Source of the DNA: Microbulbifer marinus
GTDB lineage: Bacteria; Pseudomonadota; Gammaproteobacteria; Pseudomonadales; Cellvibrionaceae
Assembly: GCF_900107725.1 (NCBI RefSeq)
Contig: NZ_FNQO01000002.1
Coordinates: forward strand, 310,001 to 374,000
Length of the DNA stretch: 64,000 bases
Direction of reading: 5' to 3'
The number at the start of each line of letters is the position of its first letter. Position 1 is the stretch's first letter. The position numbers and the translations under genes are program-made. The notes below the pieces were generated by a model. That model was not told where the DNA came from. It made no database searches and worked only from the letters and a program-made list of their open reading frames with translations. Below are positions 37,174 to 46,789 of the stretch, one piece after another.

Positions 37174-37350
37174 GTGCAGAAATTGAGTTGTATTCTGCTG
37201 GCCGTGGCCTTGGCGACAGGAGTTGCCGGTTGTTCGACAACCGCGCCCGAGGGAGCCCCCAAAACATTAAGTATGAATGGACACAAGTTTCGCTGTGTCG
37301 AACAGGAACTGGAGACCAAGATTCTGGTGCGTTGCGTGCGTGTGACCTAG
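37174..37350 (+). CDS. 58-residue lipoprotein
   Basis: A short gene with a GTG start and a GAGGT ribosome site nine bases before it. The product begins MQKLSCILLAVALATGVAGC, a textbook lipoprotein signal peptide with the acylated Cys at position 20. The mature part is only 38 residues: STTAPEGAPKTLSMNGH then KFRCVEQELETKILVRCVRVT, with two Cys that could form a disulfide. It ends 32 bases before the convergent stop of pyk. Small entericidin-like or unknown envelope lipoproteins look like this; I assign no function. Confidence 0.65.
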   Translation: MQKLSCILLAVALATGVAGCSTTAPEGAPKTLSMNGHKFRCVEQELETKILVRCVRVT

Positions 37351-37382
37351 CGGAAGCGCTGCGAACCTTTAGACGATTAGGG

Positions 37383-38819
37383 TCATTCGACACGCACTAT
37401 GCGCAGTGTGTCAGTGCTGCCGCCAATATCCTGGTGGTAACCGCGGGAGACCAGCACGAAATCGCCGTTCTGCAGCAGGTTGCGCGTCTTCAGATAGCTG
37501 ATGGCCTGCTGGTCCCGCGATGGCCCGTCCATGCCCTCCACGTCCATCAGTACCGGATCGACACCGCGATACAGGGCCACGCGGCTGCAACTGCTGTGGT
37601 GACGACAGAAGGCGAAAATCGGAATGTCCGAGCGCACCCGCGACATCAGCAGCGCGGTATTGCCCGTTTCGGTCTGGCAGATAATCGCCCGGATATCCCG
37701 GCAGTGGTTGGCGATAGTCATCGCCGCCATCGCAATACAGGCGTCGCCGGCCGGGTAGTTGTCCTGCATCACCCGCGGCGGTCGCCGGGTGGCGCGGTGC
37801 TTTTCCGCGCCGACGATCACGTCGGCCATATGCTCGACGGTTTCCACCGGATAGTCACCGGCGGCGGTCTCCGCCGACAGCATGACCGCATCGGTGCCGT
37901 CGAGCACCGCATTGGCCACATCGCAGACCTCGGCGCGGGTGGGCACCGGGCTCGAAATCATCGACTCCATCATTTGCGTCGCGGTGATCGCCACCCGGTT
38001 GAGGTGGCGCGCGCGGTGGATCAGGTGTTTCTGCACCCCCATCAGTTCCGCGTCGCCGATTTCCACTGCCAGGTCACCGCGGGCCACCATGATGGCGTCA
38101 CTGGCGAGGATCAGCGCATCCAGGCTTGTCTCGTCGGCCACGGCTTCGGCACGCTCTATCTTGGCAACGATATGCGCAGTGCCGCCGGCGGCGCGCAGCA
38201 GCTGGCGCGCCTTGGTGATATCGGCTGCGTCGCGGGGGAAGGAGACCGCGAGATAGTCCAGCTCCAGTTCCGCGGCCACCTTGATATCCCGGCGGTCTTT
38301 CTGGGTCAGGGCCGGCGCAGTCAGACCGCCGCCCAGCTTGTTGATGCCCTTGTTGTTCGACAGCCAGCCACCGACTTCCACCACAGCAGTCAGGCTGCGG
38401 CCATCGATTTTCTGTACCCGCAACCGCAGGCGGCCGTCGTCCAGCAGCAACATGTCACCGACTGCGCAATCTTCAGCCAGCTCCGCGTAGTCGACAGACA
38501 CACCTTTCACGTTGCCGCCTCCAACCGGCCAGTCGGGATCCAGCACGAATTCTGCGCCTTTCTCCAGTCGCGCACGCCCCTCGCTGAACTTGCCGACGCG
38601 AATCTTGGGGCCCTGCAGATCGCCCAACACCGCCACGTGCCGACCTTGGCGCGCGGCTTCCTCGCGTACTTGCTGTGCGCGGCGGCGGTGGTCATCGGCG
38701 ATACCGTGGGAAAAGTTGAGGCGCACCGTGTCCACGCCGGCGGCGATCAACTGTTGAAGAATACCGCCCTTATCGGTGGCGGGACCGAGCGTGGCGACGA
38801 TCTTGGTGCGTCTGATCAT
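37383..38819 (-). CDS. pyk: Pyruvate kinase
   Basis: 478 residues from the ATG at 38819 (MIRRTKIVATLGPATD, the family N-terminus). A frame up to 38909 adds 30 unrelated residues. The catalytic core has VRLNFSHG (about 32-39), the metal site in MVARGDLAVEIG (about 235-246), and DGTDAVMLSAETAAGDYPVE (about 287-306). The C-terminal domain has CQTETGNTALLMSRVRSDIPIFAFC. It makes pyruvate and ATP from phosphoenolpyruvate. It is convergent with the 58-residue lipoprotein. Confidence 0.96.
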   Translation of the reverse strand: MIRRTKIVATLGPATDKGGILQQLIAAGVDTVRLNFSHGIADDHRRRAQQVREEAARQGRHVAVLGDLQGPKIRVGKFSEGRARLEKGAEFVLDPDWPVGGGNVKGVSVDYAELAEDCAVGDMLLLDDGRLRLRVQKIDGRSLTAVVEVGGWLSNNKGINKLGGGLTAPALTQKDRRDIKVAAELELDYLAVSFPRDAADITKARQLLRAAGGTAHIVAKIERAEAVADETSLDALILASDAIMVARGDLAVEIGDAELMGVQKHLIHRARHLNRVAITATQMMESMISSPVPTRAEVCDVANAVLDGTDAVMLSAETAAGDYPVETVEHMADVIVGAEKHRATRRPPRVMQDNYPAGDACIAMAAMTIANHCRDIRAIICQTETGNTALLMSRVRSDIPIFAFCRHHSSCSRVALYRGVDPVLMDVEGMDGPSRDQQAISYLKTRNLLQNGDFVLVSRGYHQDIGGSTDTLRIVRVE

Positions 38820-39009
38820 GGTGGACAACTTCCCTGCTATTGGTCGCCGTCTGCAATTCCTGCGATAGAGAAAGCATAGCTTGTCACCATAATCATCTCC
38901 CCGCAGCACACAGCAACTAAGCTTTCCCTAGCAGTTTTTTGGAGTCCGGCGCCCACTACTGATTGAAAGCGGCGCCATTGTTCAGGGAGAGAAAGGGAGT
39001 GGCACGCCA

Positions 39010-39483
39010 ATGAGCAGATTCATGCAGCTGTGGCTGCTGGGAGCGGCGCTGGTGGTCGGCGGTTGTCTCGGCGTCGGTACCGAGGAGGCTCCCGTGGTCC
39101 AGTCGGCGGGCAATATGGGCGCCGTCTGCGGCAACAAATGGGAACTGAAACGCCTGCGGGTCAACGGCGAGGCCGTCGCCGTCACCGAGACCGAGCGCTT
39201 CACCTTCCTGTGTAATCTCGATGGCAATGTGATGGGCAAGAGCGGTGTCAATACCTACCGCGGTTCCATGCAGATCACCGACAACGGCCAGCTGCTGTGG
39301 GACACCGCCAGTTTCGCATCGACCAAGATGGCCGGGCCGGATGCGCTGATGCAGCAGGAAAATACCTATCTGCGCGCCCTCGCCGGTACCCGTCAGGCCT
39401 TTACCAAATCCGGTGGCGCGCGCCTGATACTTCGCGATCCCTCCGGGGACATCTATATAGAATATGTCAGGGTCGGACCTTGA
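39010..39483 (+). CDS. META-domain-like lipoprotein (paralogue 1)
   Basis: 157 residues with lipobox VVGGC (C19). The mature domain starts AVCGNKWELKRLRVNG, then FTFLCNLDGNVMGKSGVNTYRGSMQITDNGQLLW and ends LILRDPSGDIYIEYVRVGP. The G.(S)GCN-like GKSGVNTYRGSM segment and the overall layout resemble HslJ/META domains of heat-shock lipoproteins. The next gene, 64 bases downstream, has the same plan (C..W.L..L.V.G ... LILR...D..LE(F/Y)xRV), so they are tandem paralogues. Probably in the outer membrane, periplasmic side. Confidence 0.72.
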   Translation: MSRFMQLWLLGAALVVGGCLGVGTEEAPVVQSAGNMGAVCGNKWELKRLRVNGEAVAVTETERFTFLCNLDGNVMGKSGVNTYRGSMQITDNGQLLWDTASFASTKMAGPDALMQQENTYLRALAGTRQAFTKSGGARLILRDPSGDIYIEYVRVGP

Positions 39484-39547
39484 ACACGTCCACAGACGGG
39501 ACGGTCCTTTTGAGGTTAAATGTCACAAAAATAACGAGACACCCCTC

Positions 39548-40042
39548 ATGCTGCGATCCCACGAGCGCTTTCTCCCACTGATTCCGCTGGCGCTGTTGCT
39601 GTCCCTGTCGGGCTGCGGCACAGTTGAGGAATCCAGTCTGGCGGAAAGTGAGCAGGATCGGTCAGTCTGCGAACATCAGTGGTTACTGGAAAGCCTGTCG
39701 GTCGACGGGCGCGAGCACCGTTCACGTCTGCTGTGGAAGAAATTCTGGCGTGACCGTCCCTACCTTACCTGCGACGACCTCGGCTATGTGCGCGGCAGTG
39801 CCGGCACCAACCCCTACCTGGGCCGTTTCTCACTGTCCGCTAACGGGGAAATTTCCTGGCCCCAGGTTCCGGCGATATCGCGCATGAGCGATGTGCGGGA
39901 CAGCAGCGAACTGGAAAAGGACTACTTGAAGGCACTGCCACAGACGGACAACCTCAAGGTGAAGGGCGATTCGCTGATTCTGCGCAGCGAGAGCGGTGAC
40001 ACCCGCCTCGAATTCAAGCGCGTCGATGAAATGCCACGCTAA
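39548..40042 (+). CDS. META-domain-like lipoprotein (paralogue 2)
   Basis: 164 residues from the ATG at 39548; an upstream frame start at 39464 would remove the signal peptide. Lipobox LSLSGC (C23). The mature part has SVCEHQWLLESLSVDG, YLTCDDLGYVRGSAGTNPYLGRFSLSANGEISW and LILRSESGDTRLEFKRVDE, parallel to the neighbour upstream. It is probably co-transcribed with that gene. Function unknown. Confidence 0.7.
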   Translation: MLRSHERFLPLIPLALLLSLSGCGTVEESSLAESEQDRSVCEHQWLLESLSVDGREHRSRLLWKKFWRDRPYLTCDDLGYVRGSAGTNPYLGRFSLSANGEISWPQVPAISRMSDVRDSSELEKDYLKALPQTDNLKVKGDSLILRSESGDTRLEFKRVDEMPR

Positions 40043-40089
40043 TTACTCCTGTCTGATACAGTCCGCCGGCCGCACGGCATCGCCAACTC

Positions 40090-40117
40090 AAAAAAATGGC
40101 GGCCTAACAGGCCGCCA
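40090..40117 (-). terminator. Rho-independent terminator (minus strand) downstream of smrA
   Basis: On the minus strand: GGCGGCCT, three-base loop, AGGCCGCC then ATTTTTTTG. It lies about 200 bases past the smrA stop. It could also end the lipoprotein pair, but the plus-strand side has no T-tract. Confidence 0.7.
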
Positions 40118-40315
40118 AGTATTCGTAATCAAGAAGGGTAAAAATTCGCATTTCGCGAATTAAGAGAGAAGATCAACACCACCTGAAAATACTGCTCGAA
40201 TCCTAGCGAGGCGGAAAAGCGCGGCATTCAGATGGCATCTTAGTTGGCAGTTGTGACAAACAGATGACAGGGGCGTCTGGTTTCCGGCCACTGTTCCCGA
40301 AGTACTGCAGTATTT

Positions 40316-40906
40316 CTATCGGTTGCGGCGCTGATGCTGCTCCAGGTTCTCCTGACGCTTGCGCTCGCTCTTGCGCAACAGAACGTAGGTGGCTCCCAGA
40401 CCACCGTGCTTTTTTTGTGCGCTGTGGAAGGCCAGCACCTCATGGAGCTGCGGCAGCCAGTGATTGACGCAACTTTTCAGCAGTGCCGGCTGCTTGCGGC
40501 CCTCGCCCTTGCCGTGCGTGATCAGCGCACAACGCACGTCCGCTTCCACACAATCGCGCACAAATTCCAGCACTGCGCGACGCGCTAATTCCACCGAGTG
40601 GCGGTGCAAATCGAGGCGCGCATCGACCGCGTATTTGCCCAGGCGCAGATTGCGGTAAACGCCGTTCTGTACACCGTCGCGCTTGAATTCCAGCGGATCC
40701 CATGGATCGACGAGCTCGACATATTCACCGGAAAGGGGATTCAGATCGCTTACGGGTTCCTGAGTGGCGGACTCGCGCCGCGCTCGCCGGTTCAGCTCCG
40801 CATCTTTGCGCTCCTTGTTCAGGGACACGCGGCGCTCCTGCACCAGTGGTTTGACGTCGCCCAACTCGCCGAGCGCGTCTTTAAACAAATCGGTATCGCT
40901 GGTCAA
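40316..40906 (-). CDS. smrA: Smr-domain endonuclease SmrA-like protein
   Basis: 196 residues. The C-terminal Smr domain (about 95-185) starts DARLDLHRHSVELARRAVLEFV, the LDLHG-like motif, and has CALITHGKGEGRKQPALLKSCVNHWL, the TGKG/HGxG nucleic-acid-binding loop. The N-terminal half is charged and helical. Smr domains are also found at the C-terminus of MutS2 and have nicking endonuclease activity. The length and the LNPLSGEYVELVDPWDPLEF block fit the SmrA group. It lies 20 bases downstream of the SDR in the same direction. Confidence 0.88.
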   Translation of the reverse strand: MTSDTDLFKDALGELGDVKPLVQERRVSLNKERKDAELNRRARRESATQEPVSDLNPLSGEYVELVDPWDPLEFKRDGVQNGVYRNLRLGKYAVDARLDLHRHSVELARRAVLEFVRDCVEADVRCALITHGKGEGRKQPALLKSCVNHWLPQLHEVLAFHSAQKKHGGLGATYVLLRKSERKRQENLEQHQRRNR

Positions 40907-40926
40907 AACACCTCCCCCCAGCTCAG

Positions 40927-41793
40927 TTACGGTTCGAGAAACAGGTCCACCGCCAACTGGTCGGCCTTGGCCGGATTATGGGCGTACTCGGTAAAGTCGT
41001 TGACACCGCGCTCGCCCAACAGCTCCTCGTCGATCAACTGACGGCCCGTGAGCAGGCCATTTTCTGTTACCAGAACCTCGTAGGCGGCATCGGCCATGAC
41101 GGCCGGTTTACGGCTCTGCTCAAACATTTCGCGATTGCCCACGGCAAACTCGATCGCCGCGGTGGCGACCAGGGTGCGCGGCCACAGGGTAGTGACGCTG
41201 ACGCCGGCCTCACGCAGTTCCTCGGCCAGGCCCATACTCAAGATGGTCATACCAAACTTCGACAGCGCGTAGGGGGCGAAAGGTCCCAGCCACTTCGGTT
41301 GCAGATTCAGCGGTGGCGACAGGCTGAGGATATGGCCGTTCGCCGACTGCTTCAGGTAGGGCATTGCCAGATGTGCCGTCAGGTACACGGCGCGGCTGTT
41401 GATGCTCTGCATCAGGTCGTAGCGTTTCGGCGGCGTGGATTCCACATTGGTCAGGTTGATGGCACCGGCATTGTTCACCACGGCGTCGATACCGCCGAAC
41501 CGCTCCGCGGCCTGTTCCATGGCCTCTGCAACCCGCTGCTCGTCGCGCACATCTACCTGCAGGGCCAGCGCCTTGCCGCCAGCGGCCTCCACTTCTGACG
41601 CTACCGAGTGAATGGTGCCCGGCAGTTTCGGATGCGGCTCGGCGGATTTGGCCGCAATGACGATATTGGCCCCGTCGGCGGCGCACTTGAGCGCGATGGC
41701 GCGACCTATGCCGCGGCTGGCGCCGGTGATAAAGATCGTCTTGCCCTTCAGGGCTCCGCTGTTGTCAGTCAGGGTGAGATATTCTTCCGTCAC
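40927..41793 (-). CDS. Short-chain dehydrogenase/reductase (HSDL2-like)
   Basis: 288 residues from a GTG start preceded by GGAGG. Cofactor motif FITGASRGIGRAIALK (about 21-36), NNAGAINL, and YALSKFGM (YxxxK). The KSAEPHPKLPGTIHSVASEVEAAGG block is characteristic of the group containing hydroxysteroid dehydrogenase-like protein 2. The substrate is unknown; lipid or acyl-CoA metabolism is suggested by the thioesterase gene it overlaps by 29 bases. Confidence 0.85.
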   Translation of the reverse strand: MTEEYLTLTDNSGALKGKTIFITGASRGIGRAIALKCAADGANIVIAAKSAEPHPKLPGTIHSVASEVEAAGGKALALQVDVRDEQRVAEAMEQAAERFGGIDAVVNNAGAINLTNVESTPPKRYDLMQSINSRAVYLTAHLAMPYLKQSANGHILSLSPPLNLQPKWLGPFAPYALSKFGMTILSMGLAEELREAGVSVTTLWPRTLVATAAIEFAVGNREMFEQSRKPAVMADAAYEVLVTENGLLTGRQLIDEELLGERGVNDFTEYAHNPAKADQLAVDLFLEP

Positions 41794-42235
41794 TTTCGGC
41801 CTCCGGGGCTATGACTGCCGGGCAGTAAATTTCCTTGAAGATTGCGGGCATGCGCTTCGGCTTGCCGCTAGACAGCTCGATACACACCATCTGCCACTGG
41901 GCGCGCAGTATCAGCGCCTCATCGGCGGCGCGGAACACCTGGAATCGACGGGTCATATTGAGGCGCCCGTCCACTTTAGTGAGCCAGGTGCCGAACAGCA
42001 GCTCGTCGCCTTCCCTCGCCGCCAGTATATAGTCGTACTCGCCGTGACGGATGGCCATACCGCGGTCGAGTCCCTGGTAATTCGTGACATCCAGCCCCAG
42101 CGCCACACTGTGCGCCCAGCCGGCACGCTCGCACCAGCGCACGTATTCGGCATTATTGGCGTGATGCAGGCCGTCCACATGTTCCGGCTTTACAGTGACC
42201 TTCCAGATAAAGGGCCGCGGTAAATCCCACTGCAT
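41765..42235 (-). CDS. Acyl-CoA thioesterase, hotdog fold (YbgC/FadM-like)
   Basis: 156 residues. The signature is HVDGLHHANNAEYVRWCERAGWAHS, with the catalytic Asp three residues into the D(G)xxHxNN-type motif. The C-terminal half completes one hotdog domain. It hydrolyses acyl-CoA. It overlaps the downstream SDR gene by 29 bases, which suggests coupled translation and a shared role. Confidence 0.85.
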   Translation of the reverse strand: MQWDLPRPFIWKVTVKPEHVDGLHHANNAEYVRWCERAGWAHSVALGLDVTNYQGLDRGMAIRHGEYDYILAAREGDELLFGTWLTKVDGRLNMTRRFQVFRAADEALILRAQWQMVCIELSSGKPKRMPAIFKEIYCPAVIAPEAESDGRISHPD

Positions 42236-42322
42236 TGGCGGATATCCCGTTTTACTCTGATGTCCGGGAGCCTATGTGATCTCCGCGCCGGCGACAAGGC
42301 ACGGCAGCGCGCGCGGCAGATA

Positions 42323-42349
42323 CAAAAAAGGCCCCGAATGGGGCCTTTT
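42323..42349 (-). terminator. Rho-independent terminator after secB
   Basis: On the minus strand AAAAGGCCCC, four-base loop, GGGGCCTTTTTT. It lies 19 bases past the secB stop. Confidence 0.9.
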
Positions 42350-42367
42350 CCGCGGTCGCTCGGAGAC

Positions 42368-42865
42368 TTAGGCTTCCGTCTCTGTCTTCGCGCCTTCCGC
42401 CTGCTGCTGCGCTTGGGCCAGAGCCGCGGCGAACAGGGCATCGAAGTTGATCGGTGGCAGCATCAGGGCCGGGAAGGAGCCCTTGGTTACCACGTTGTCC
42501 ACCACTTCGCGAGCGTAGGGGAACAGGATCTGCGGGCAGGCAGTGTTCAGCGCCTGAGCCAGCTGCTGACCTTCCAGACCCTGAATGGCGAACAGGCCGG
42601 CCTGCTTCACTTCCACCAGGAAAGCGGTGTCTTCTTCCAGCTTGACGGTAATGGTCAGAGTCAGAGCCACTTCATACAGATCTTCGTCGATCTTGGCGGT
42701 CTGAGTGTTCAGCTCCTGGTTGACCTGGGGCTTCCACTGTTTCTTGAAGACCTCGGCACCCATCGGGGTTTCGAAGGAGAGATCTTTCAGGTAAATGCGT
42801 TGCATCGCGAATTGCACTTGCGGGGCTTCCGCGTTTGCCGCTGCGCCGTTCTGTTCTTCAGCCAT
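42368..42865 (-). CDS. secB: Protein-export chaperone SecB
   Basis: 165 residues. Core blocks are [43 protein letters not shown] and [36 protein letters not shown], the tetramer and client-binding core. It keeps preproteins unfolded and hands them to SecA. grxC lies 175 bases upstream on the same strand, the common grxC-secB arrangement of gammaproteobacteria. Confidence 0.97.
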   Translation of the reverse strand: MAEEQNGAAANAEAPQVQFAMQRIYLKDLSFETPMGAEVFKKQWKPQVNQELNTQTAKIDEDLYEVALTLTITVKLEEDTAFLVEVKQAGLFAIQGLEGQQLAQALNTACPQILFPYAREVVDNVVTKGSFPALMLPPINFDALFAAALAQAQQQAEGAKTETEA

Positions 42866-43040
42866 GTTACTGCCTGTTCTTTATATAAGTGGTTTATTCA
42901 TGCCTTCCGTGAGAAAGACTCCCTGTATAAGCCTTTCAAATGGGGCCTTCGAATACCGTTTCAAGGCCGGAAATGGATTAATCACAACTTTTTGCTCCGG
43001 GCGTCGCTACCCGCGCTGTGACCGCCCGTTGCTGCAGGCG

Positions 43041-43301
43041 TCAGCGATTTGAGCCGAGCAGGCTATCCAGCTGGCGACTGCGCTCCAGCGCCATCAGCTC
43101 GTCGCAGCCGCCCACGTGGTGATCGCCGATCCAGATCTGCGGCACCGAGCGCCGGCCAGCCTTGGCGGCCATCTGCGCGCGCAGGTTCGGGTCGTTGTCT
43201 ACCGCTATCTCGCGGTACTTCACGCCCTTGCTGTCGAGCAGCTGCTTGGCGCGAATGCAATAGGGGCAGAAACGGGTGGTGTAGATGACAACGTCTTGCA
43301 T
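43041..43301 (-). CDS. grxC: Glutaredoxin 3
   Basis: 86 residues, the standard length. Active site CPYC in YTTRFCPYCIRAK (C12, C15), cis-Pro in RSVPQIWIG, and GGCDELMAL at the C-terminal glutathione site. Glutathione-dependent disulfide oxidoreductase of the cytoplasm. It lies between the rhodanese gene and secB, all in the same direction. Confidence 0.96.
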   Translation of the reverse strand: MQDVVIYTTRFCPYCIRAKQLLDSKGVKYREIAVDNDPNLRAQMAAKAGRRSVPQIWIGDHHVGGCDELMALERSRQLDSLLGSNR

Positions 43302-43343
43302 GACCGGATTCCGCTTAAACCGCAGCGTGTGATTACTTCAATA

Positions 43344-43754
43344 TTAACTCTTGACCAGCGGCAGGTTCTGATTGGCCCACTCGCTCATACCGCCCTGCAG
43401 GCGTCGCACCTGGAAGCCCTGCTGCTTCAGCAGGCGACCCACGGGTCCGGCATGCTGGCCGAGTTTGTCGGCGACGATCAGCGGCTTGTCCTTGTACGGG
43501 GCCAGTTCACCAACCCGCTCGGCCACCTCGCCGTGGGGGATATGCACCGCGTCGACGATGTGGCCGGCGCTGTATTCGCTGCGGTCGCGCACGTCGAGTA
43601 CCTTGGCGCCATCGACATTGATCAGGCGGGTGACTTCATGCACCGACGCCGGGGTGCCGGCCTTGTAACGCTCGCTCAGCGCGAATGCGTAGAGTAAAAC
43701 CACCAGCAGGCTGACCAGCAGCCACTGCTCGCTCATAAAGACGAAAAAGTCCAC
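43344..43754 (-). CDS. Membrane-anchored rhodanese-like protein
   Basis: 136 residues from a GTG at 43754, chosen because AAGGAAG lies six bases before it; a longer frame to 43958 adds a low-complexity extension. One N-terminal helix (about 10-28, EQWLLVSLLVVLLYAFAL) anchors a rhodanese domain (about 40-136) with VLDVRDRSEYSAGHIVDAVHIPHG. The usual active-site Cys is absent: the loop reads VADKLGQHAGP, so sulfur transfer by the classical route is unlikely. The order rhodanese-grxC-secB is conserved in related bacteria. Confidence 0.85.
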   Translation of the reverse strand: MDFFVFMSEQWLLVSLLVVLLYAFALSERYKAGTPASVHEVTRLINVDGAKVLDVRDRSEYSAGHIVDAVHIPHGEVAERVGELAPYKDKPLIVADKLGQHAGPVGRLLKQQGFQVRRLQGGMSEWANQNLPLVKS

Positions 43755-44111
43755 TTCGCTTCCTTTTATTTCCAGCAATCCAACAGCTCGTCCTGACCCA
43801 CTGGATTGTCGCCGGCAACAGGCTGACGCAGCTGCGTGGAGCCGCTTGCCTGTTGCGGGCTCGCGCCGGCCGTGGCCGGCGTCGGCGCATCCCCGCGCCG
43901 CATCGTTCGTTTTATTGTCAGTGGTGCCAGCGGCGCCCAATGCGGCGGGAGTATACACGATTGTGGCGAAATCTTAACCAGACCAACACCTTTTCACAGC
44001 AGGGCACACTGGATCCGGGTTCCTCCGCAGCGGACGTGGTTAAAGGGTGCACAAACGGGTTAAAATCCGCGTCCCCGAATGAATCCACACCGGCAGAGGA
44101 AACCTTTCGCT
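43755..44111. other. 357-base divergent gap between the rhodanese gene and gpmI
   Basis: No gene. It must hold the promoters of both directions. GGTTAAAAT at about 44056 is a possible -10 region for gpmI. CCGGCCGTGGCCGG is a short palindrome near 43867. I see no operator motif I can name. Confidence 0.5.
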
Positions 44112-45662
44112 ATGGCCGCTCCGCAACAACCGCACAAACGTCCCCTGGTCCTGTTGATCCTGGACGGCTTCGGCCACAGCGACAATCCCGAGCACAACGC
44201 CATTCACGCCGCCGACTCGCCGGTCTGGGACCAGATCTGGGCGACCAGGCCCAAGACGCTGATCCAGACGTCCGGCATGGCGGTGGGCCTGCCGGAAGGG
44301 CAGATGGGTAACTCCGAGGTGGGCCACATGACCCTCGGCGCCGGCCGGGTCGTCTACCAGAACTACACCCGTATCAACAAGGCGATCAAGGACGGCGACT
44401 TCTTCCGCAATCCCACCTATACGGCGGCGGTGGACAAAGCCATCGCCAACAATGGCGCCGTCCATATCATGGGCCTGCTGTCCGAAGGTGGCGTGCACAG
44501 CCATGAGGACCACATAATTGCGATGGTGACCCTGGCAGCCCAGCGCGGCGCCACGGAAATCTATGTCCACGCCTTCCTCGACGGCCGCGACACGCCGCCG
44601 CGCAGCGCCGAACCGTCCCTGGCGCGTGTGATTCAGGTGTGCGACGCCGTCGGCACCGCGCGCATCGCCACCATGGCCGGACGCTATTTCGCCATGGATC
44701 GCGACCAGCGCTGGGATCGGACCCAGTCCGTCTACGACCTGCTGACCCGCGGCGAAGCCAAGTATCAGGCTGAGGATGCCCTCGCCGGCCTGGCCGCCGC
44801 CTACGAGCGCGGCGAAAACGACGAATTCGTCGCCCCGACCCTGGTCGGCGCCGCGGCCCCGATCAAAGACGGCGATGCGCTCATTTTCATGAACTTCCGC
44901 CCGGACCGCGCGCGCCAGCTGACCCGCGCCTTCACCGAGGCGGATTTCTCCGGCTTCGATCGCGCCGTCACGCCAAAGCTGGCGGATTTCGTCATGACCA
45001 CCGAATATGCGGCGGATATCCAGGCCAGCTGCGCCTTCCCGCCGGAAAACCTGGTGAACTCTTTCGGCGAATACCTGGCCGCCGAGGGCAAGACCCAGCT
45101 GCGCATCGCCGAGACCGAGAAGTACGCCCACGTGACCTTCTTCTTTAGCGGCGGCCGCGAGGAGCCCTTCGCCGGGGAGACCCGCGAACTGATCAAGTCG
45201 CCGAACGTCGCCACCTACGACCTGCAGCCGGAAATGAGTGCGCCGGAGGTTACCGAAAAACTGGTGGCCGCCATCGACAGCGGCACCTACGACGCGATCA
45301 TCTGTAACTATGCCAACGGCGATATGGTCGGCCATACCGGCGTGTTCGAGGCCGCGGTAAAGGCGGTGGAAGCGCTGGATGTCTGTGTCGGCCGGGTAGT
45401 GAACGCGGCCCTGGCCGCCGGCGGGGAGGTACTGATCACAGCCGACCACGGCAACGTCGAGGAGATGTTCGACGCCGGTTCCGGCCAGGTCAGCACCCAG
45501 CACTCCACATTGCCGGTGCCGTTCGTCTATATTGGTGAGCGCAACGTGCGCCTGCGTGATGGTGGCAGCCTGGCGGACGTCGCTCCGACCATGTTAGCGT
45601 TAATGAACCTGCCGCAACCGGCGGAAATGACCGGCCACAGTCTGGTGCAATTCGACCAATGA
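44112..45662 (+). CDS. gpmI: 2,3-bisphosphoglycerate-independent phosphoglycerate mutase
   Basis: 516 residues from the ATG at 44112 (AGAGGAAA upstream); the frame extends to 44079 but without family support. Metal and nucleophile motif [22 protein letters not shown] has the catalytic Ser68. [20 protein letters not shown] at the N-terminus holds a metal Asp, and [11 protein letters not shown] near the C-terminus holds the others. It interconverts 2- and 3-phosphoglycerate in glycolysis and needs Mn. The stop overlaps the envC start as ATGA. Confidence 0.97.
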   Translation: MAAPQQPHKRPLVLLILDGFGHSDNPEHNAIHAADSPVWDQIWATRPKTLIQTSGMAVGLPEGQMGNSEVGHMTLGAGRVVYQNYTRINKAIKDGDFFRNPTYTAAVDKAIANNGAVHIMGLLSEGGVHSHEDHIIAMVTLAAQRGATEIYVHAFLDGRDTPPRSAEPSLARVIQVCDAVGTARIATMAGRYFAMDRDQRWDRTQSVYDLLTRGEAKYQAEDALAGLAAAYERGENDEFVAPTLVGAAAPIKDGDALIFMNFRPDRARQLTRAFTEADFSGFDRAVTPKLADFVMTTEYAADIQASCAFPPENLVNSFGEYLAAEGKTQLRIAETEKYAHVTFFFSGGREEPFAGETRELIKSPNVATYDLQPEMSAPEVTEKLVAAIDSGTYDAIICNYANGDMVGHTGVFEAAVKAVEALDVCVGRVVNAALAAGGEVLITADHGNVEEMFDAGSGQVSTQHSTLPVPFVYIGERNVRLRDGGSLADVAPTMLALMNLPQPAEMTGHSLVQFDQ

Positions 45663-46789
45663 AATATTTCGCCATAATTCTTTTCGCACTGCTGTCCCTG
45701 CCCGCCTGGTCGCAAGCGGCCGCGGACGAGGACCAGCAGGCGCGTCTCGCCGAAATCAAGCAGCGTATCGAGTCGCTGCAGGCAGAGCTGAACCAGGTGC
45801 GCAGTCAGCGCGACCAGCTGCTGAAGGACCTGGAGAAGAACGAGAAGGATATCTCGGAACTGCACAAGCGCATCGACCAGATCAAGCGGGACATGCGCAG
45901 CCGCACTGACAAGCTGCAGGAGCTGAAACAGGAACAGCAGCAGCTGGAGGAATCGCGGCGAAGTATGCAGCGGCGGGTCGAGCAGGAAGTCGCCGCCGCT
46001 TACCGACTCGGCAGACAGGAGCAGATCAAACTGCTCCTGAACCAGCAAGACCCACAAGACATCGCCCGCCAACTCCGCTACCACGAATACTTCCTCCAAG
46101 AACGCAGCCGCGTCATCGACGACTACCTCGACACCCTCACCTCCCTGCAGACCGTCAGTACCTCGATCGAGCGCGAACGCGATACGCTCGACGGGGAACG
46201 CCGACAGTTGCAGGACCGGGAAACCCAGTTGCGCGGTGCACAGCGCGACAGGAGCAGGACGCTGGACAAGCTGGCGGCGCGACTGGCGGACAAGAGCGGT
46301 GAGCTACAGCAGTTAAAGAACGATCGCTCGCGCCTGCAGAAATTGGTGGACGAAGTGGGCCGCGCCATCGCCTCCCTGGTGAGCCCCCAGGATCAGCAGC
46401 CGTTCGCCAAACAGCGTGGGCGCATGCAGTGGCCGGTCAAGGGTCGTCGCGCCAACGCCTACGGCCAACGCCGCGCTAACGGCATCACCTGGAAGGGCAT
46501 CACCATCCGCGCCAACGAGGGCGAGCCGGTGCGTGCCATTCACCGCGGCCGCGTGGTGTTCTCCGACTATCTGCGCGGCCAGGGCATGCTGATGATTCTG
46601 GATCACGGCGACGGCTATATGAGTCTCTATGCGCACAACCAGTCGCTGACCCGCAGCCTCGGTGAGTGGGTCGAGAGTGGCGATACGGTTGCCCGCGTAG
46701 GCAACAGTGGCGGACTGACGCACAGCGGTGTCTACTTCGAAATCCGCCACCGCGGCAAGCCGCAGGATCCCACCCGCTGGTGCCGCTGA
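45659..46789 (+). CDS. envC: EnvC-like murein hydrolase activator (LytM domain)
   Basis: 376 residues. Signal peptide (about 1-20), long coiled coil (about 25-240, Gln/Glu/Arg/Leu-rich) and a C-terminal LytM/M23 domain (about 255-376). The zinc ligands of active M23 peptidases are incomplete: [10 protein letters not shown] lacks the first His, and YFEIRHRG has Tyr in place of the HxH first His. This is the degenerate state of EnvC, which activates amidases AmiA/AmiB at the division septum. The gpmI-envC-ctpA order is typical for gammaproteobacteria. The ATGA overlap suggests coupled translation. Confidence 0.92.
   Translation: MKYFAIILFALLSLPAWSQAAADEDQQARLAEIKQRIESLQAELNQVRSQRDQLLKDLEKNEKDISELHKRIDQIKRDMRSRTDKLQELKQEQQQLEESRRSMQRRVEQEVAAAYRLGRQEQIKLLLNQQDPQDIARQLRYHEYFLQERSRVIDDYLDTLTSLQTVSTSIERERDTLDGERRQLQDRETQLRGAQRDRSRTLDKLAARLADKSGELQQLKNDRSRLQKLVDEVGRAIASLVSPQDQQPFAKQRGRMQWPVKGRRANAYGQRRANGITWKGITIRANEGEPVRAIHRGRVVFSDYLRGQGMLMILDHGDGYMSLYAHNQSLTRSLGEWVESGDTVARVGNSGGLTHSGVYFEIRHRGKPQDPTRWCR

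Noticed and set aside
37188..38879. 563-codon plus-strand open frame antisense to pyruvate kinase
   Set aside because: Shadow of pyk. It overlaps the 58-residue lipoprotein in another frame and has no domain.
44040..45503. 487-codon minus-strand open frame antisense to gpmI
   Set aside because: Shadow frame. The gpmI motifs on the plus strand are complete.
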